NCBI RefSeq assembly: GCF_900110575.1
Contig: NZ_FOEF01000001.1
Location: 806,001-870,000 of the forward strand
DNA from: Amycolatopsis saalfeldensis
Lineage (GTDB): Bacteria; Actinomycetota; Actinomycetes; Mycobacteriales; Pseudonocardiaceae
Length of the DNA: 64,000 bases
Direction: 5' to 3'
Position numbers and translations under genes: made by a program
Shown: positions 62,571 to 64,000 of the stretch, one piece after another
Numbering within the stretch: position 1 is the stretch's first letter
Layout of the letters: every line of letters starts with the position of its first letter
Notes under the pieces: generated by a model
What the model was told of the DNA's origin: nothing
Databases searched by the model: none
Seen by the model: the letters and a program-made list of their open reading frames with translations, nothing else

Positions 62571-63635
62571 GTGGCCGGTGTGGCGCATCCGCGGTTCGGT
62601 GTCTGGGCCGTCGTCTACGGGTCGTGGGGGCCGTTCGACCACCCGGACGACCCGGTGGACGCGAGCTGGGAGCGGAACAAACAGCTGATCCTCGAAGCCG
62701 ACCGGCTCGGCTTCGACTCCACGCTGATCGCCCAGCACCTGGTGAACCCGTTCGGTGACGAGCTGGACCAGCTGGAGACCTGGACCTCGGCGGCGGCGCT
62801 CGCGGCGCTGACCGAGCGGATCGAGATCATCGCCGCGATCAAGCCGTACCTGGTGCACCCCGTGGTGCTGGCGAAGCAGGCGCTGCAGATCGAGCAGATC
62901 AGCGGCGGGCGCTTCGGCCTGAACCTGGTCAACGCCTGGTTCAAGCCCGAGCTGGAACGCGCCGGCATCCCGTTCGCCGAGCACGACGAGCGGTACGCCT
63001 ACGGCCGCGAGTGGATCACCGTCGTGCGCGGGCTGCTGAACGGCGAGCGCGTTTCCTTCCAGGGCAAGTACTTCCACGTCGAGGACTACCAGCTGCGCCC
63101 GATCGACGCGACGCGCACGCGCCCCACGGTGTACGTCGGCGGCGAGTCGGACCCGGCCCGCGCGCTGGTCGCGGACAAGGCCGACGTCTGGTTCATCAAC
63201 GGCCAGCCCCGCGCCGAGGTCGAGCGCCTGATCGCCGACGTCGCCGCGCGGCCGCGGGAAGGCGACCCGGTCCGGTTCGGGCTGTCCGCGTTCGTGGTCG
63301 CGCGCGAGACGGACGCCGAGGCCGAAGCAGAACTGGCCGCGCTGTGGGAACTCGCGGAGGCCGGCAAGGCCCGTTGGGAGGCCCTGGTCGCCGATGCCGA
63401 CCCGAAGGCGGTGATGTTCCAGACCTTCGCGAAGTACCCCCACATCGGCACGAACGGCGGCACCGCGGCCGGCCTCGTCGGCAGCTACGACACGGTCGCG
63501 CGCCGCATCCGCGAGTGGGCCGACCTCGGCATCGAGACGTTCATGCTCCAGTTCCAGCCGTTCGAGGCGGAGATGCGGCGGTTCGCCGAGCACGTCGTCC
63601 CCCGCGTGCGGGAACTCGCGCCCAACGCGAGTTGA
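62571..63635 (+). CDS. LLM-class flavin-dependent monooxygenase (SsuD-like)
   Basis: 354 residues from GTG 62571 (AAGGGAG 8 nt upstream). A luciferase-like (TIM) barrel: FGVWAVVYGSWGPFDHPDDP, then ERNKQLILEADRLGFDSTLI and SGGRFGLNLVNAWFKPELE. The segment GREWITVVRGLLNGERVSFQ with GKYFHVEDYQLRP, and TVYVGGESDPARALVADKAD, are characteristic of alkanesulfonate monooxygenase and close LLM relatives. FMN binding is therefore likely. No flavin reductase or sulfonate transporter is encoded beside it, so the substrate is uncertain. Separated from efeB by 91 bp. Confidence 0.9.
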   Translation: MAGVAHPRFGVWAVVYGSWGPFDHPDDPVDASWERNKQLILEADRLGFDSTLIAQHLVNPFGDELDQLETWTSAAALAALTERIEIIAAIKPYLVHPVVLAKQALQIEQISGGRFGLNLVNAWFKPELERAGIPFAEHDERYAYGREWITVVRGLLNGERVSFQGKYFHVEDYQLRPIDATRTRPTVYVGGESDPARALVADKADVWFINGQPRAEVERLIADVAARPREGDPVRFGLSAFVVARETDAEAEAELAALWELAEAGKARWEALVADADPKAVMFQTFAKYPHIGTNGGTAAGLVGSYDTVARRIREWADLGIETFMLQFQPFEAEMRRFAEHVVPRVRELAPNAS

Positions 63636-63660
63636 CTTCAAGTGCCCTTGAACTTACAGA
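63632..63660 (+). promoter_or_regulatory. Promoter with internal palindrome for the PPOX gene
   Basis: TTGACT (63632-63637) and TACAGA (63655-63660) are spaced by 17 bp. The spacer contains TCAAG-tgcc-CTTGA (63638-63651). A transcript from about 63667 would reach the ATG at 63670 almost at once, i.e. essentially leaderless. Position of the palindrome between the boxes is typical of repressor or MerR-type control; no regulator is visible in the window. Confidence 0.5.
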
Positions 63661-63669
63661 CTGGGTGAC

Positions 63670-64000
63670 ATGTTCACCGAAGCCGAAATCGCCTACCTGG
63701 CCGAGCAGGGCCTTGGCCGGATCGCCACCCAGCAGCCGGGCGGGACCCTGCAGGTCAGCCCGGTCGCCTTCACCTACAACGACGAAGCCAAGGCCATCGA
63801 CGTCACCGGCTACAACCTGACGCGCAGCCGCAAGTACCGCAACGTCGCCGACAACGGCCGGGTCGCGTTCGTCGTCGACGACCGGCCGTCGCTGGCGCCG
63901 ATGCGCATCCGCTGCCTGGAGATCCGGGGCCACGCCGAGGTGGTCACCGACGTCTTCGAGACCGACGGCCACCTCGACGGCGCCGTGATCCGCATCCACC
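63670..64000 (+). CDS. PPOX-class F420/FMN-dependent oxidoreductase (truncated at window edge)
   Basis: The frame runs open from ATG 63670 to the end of the window: 110 residues of a protein usually ~130-150 long. FTEAEIAYLAEQGLGRIATQ begins the split-barrel, and TGYNLTRSRKYRNVADNGRV, then AFVVDDRPSLAPMRIRCLEI and RGHAEVV, match the pyridoxamine 5'-phosphate-oxidase-like F420-binding family common in actinomycetes. Start chosen by the promoter (leaderless) and alignment of MFTEAE with family starts. Cofactor (F420 or FMN) cannot be distinguished from sequence alone. Confidence 0.87.
   Translation, partial: MFTEAEIAYLAEQGLGRIATQQPGGTLQVSPVAFTYNDEAKAIDVTGYNLTRSRKYRNVADNGRVAFVVDDRPSLAPMRIRCLEIRGHAEVVTDVFETDGHLDGAVIRIH

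Overview
The window is very GC-rich, has many GTG starts and good AGGAGG-type ribosome binding sites, and is densely packed with TetR-type regulators. It also carries an IdeR/DmdR-like iron box, an LAxTG-anchored surface protein, an F420/FMN-type PPOX protein, and the conserved actinobacterial block eno - FtsB/DivIC - DUF501 - Ppx/GppA. This points to a filamentous actinomycete. Pseudonocardiales (Amycolatopsis-like) is my inference from gene content and style, not from a search. I see no transposase, integrase, phage gene, CRISPR array or rRNA.

Layout. 1-2869: end of an operon with an SDR, a saccharopine-dehydrogenase-like protein and an acyl-CoA synthetase. 2866-4923: an aldo/keto reductase remnant, a thioester-domain surface adhesin and a small membrane protein. 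4934-16000: an accessory region of small regulators (GlxA/AraC, XRE-cupin, TetR) next to hydrolases, a carbonic anhydrase, a GNAT, a methyltransferase, an MFS exporter, a DUF1684-SnoaL fusion, a TetX-like flavin monooxygenase and SDRs. 15729-21655: a membrane pentapeptide-repeat protein translationally coupled to a 1003-residue double glycosyltransferase-like protein that carries a 7-bp repeat tract, facing an NB-ARC/TPR ATPase. 21720-33781: more regulator-enzyme pairs (amidohydrolase/TetR, hydrolase/HxlR, aldo-keto reductase/TetR, NAD-binding reductase/TetR), an M20 peptidase, a secreted GH76 glycosidase and a GNAT. 34155-38037: an atypical tRNA with anticodon UAA, NDH-2, a type-5 uracil-DNA glycosylase and an S10 peptidase. 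38092-46507: an epoxide-hydrolase-like enzyme, a secreted subtilase and a complete Opp/Dpp peptide importer. 46672-53718: the conserved housekeeping block (ppx, a repeat-rich lytic transglycosylase, DUF501, ftsB-like, eno, VOC, TPR). 53834-58970: a tiny membrane protein, a 0.75-kb non-coding repeat region, a two-component system, a permease-like protein and a transglycosylase-like protein lacking the catalytic Glu. 59100-64000: the iron-regulated efeUOB operon, a luciferase-like monooxygenase and a truncated PPOX gene.

Two themes stand out. First, several genes have been shortened by clean in-frame deletions, or survive only as short fragments (aldo-keto reductase, SDRs, a flavin monooxygenase, a winged-helix regulator). 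Second, nearly every divergent regulator-enzyme pair has clear palindromic operators, often in two or three copies. The most unusual single items are the class-I-shaped tRNA with a UAA anticodon, the potentially phase-variable heptanucleotide tract inside the double glycosyltransferase, the 40-residue tandem duplication in the acidic arm of the lytic transglycosylase, and the non-coding 30-bp repeat field beside the two-component system.
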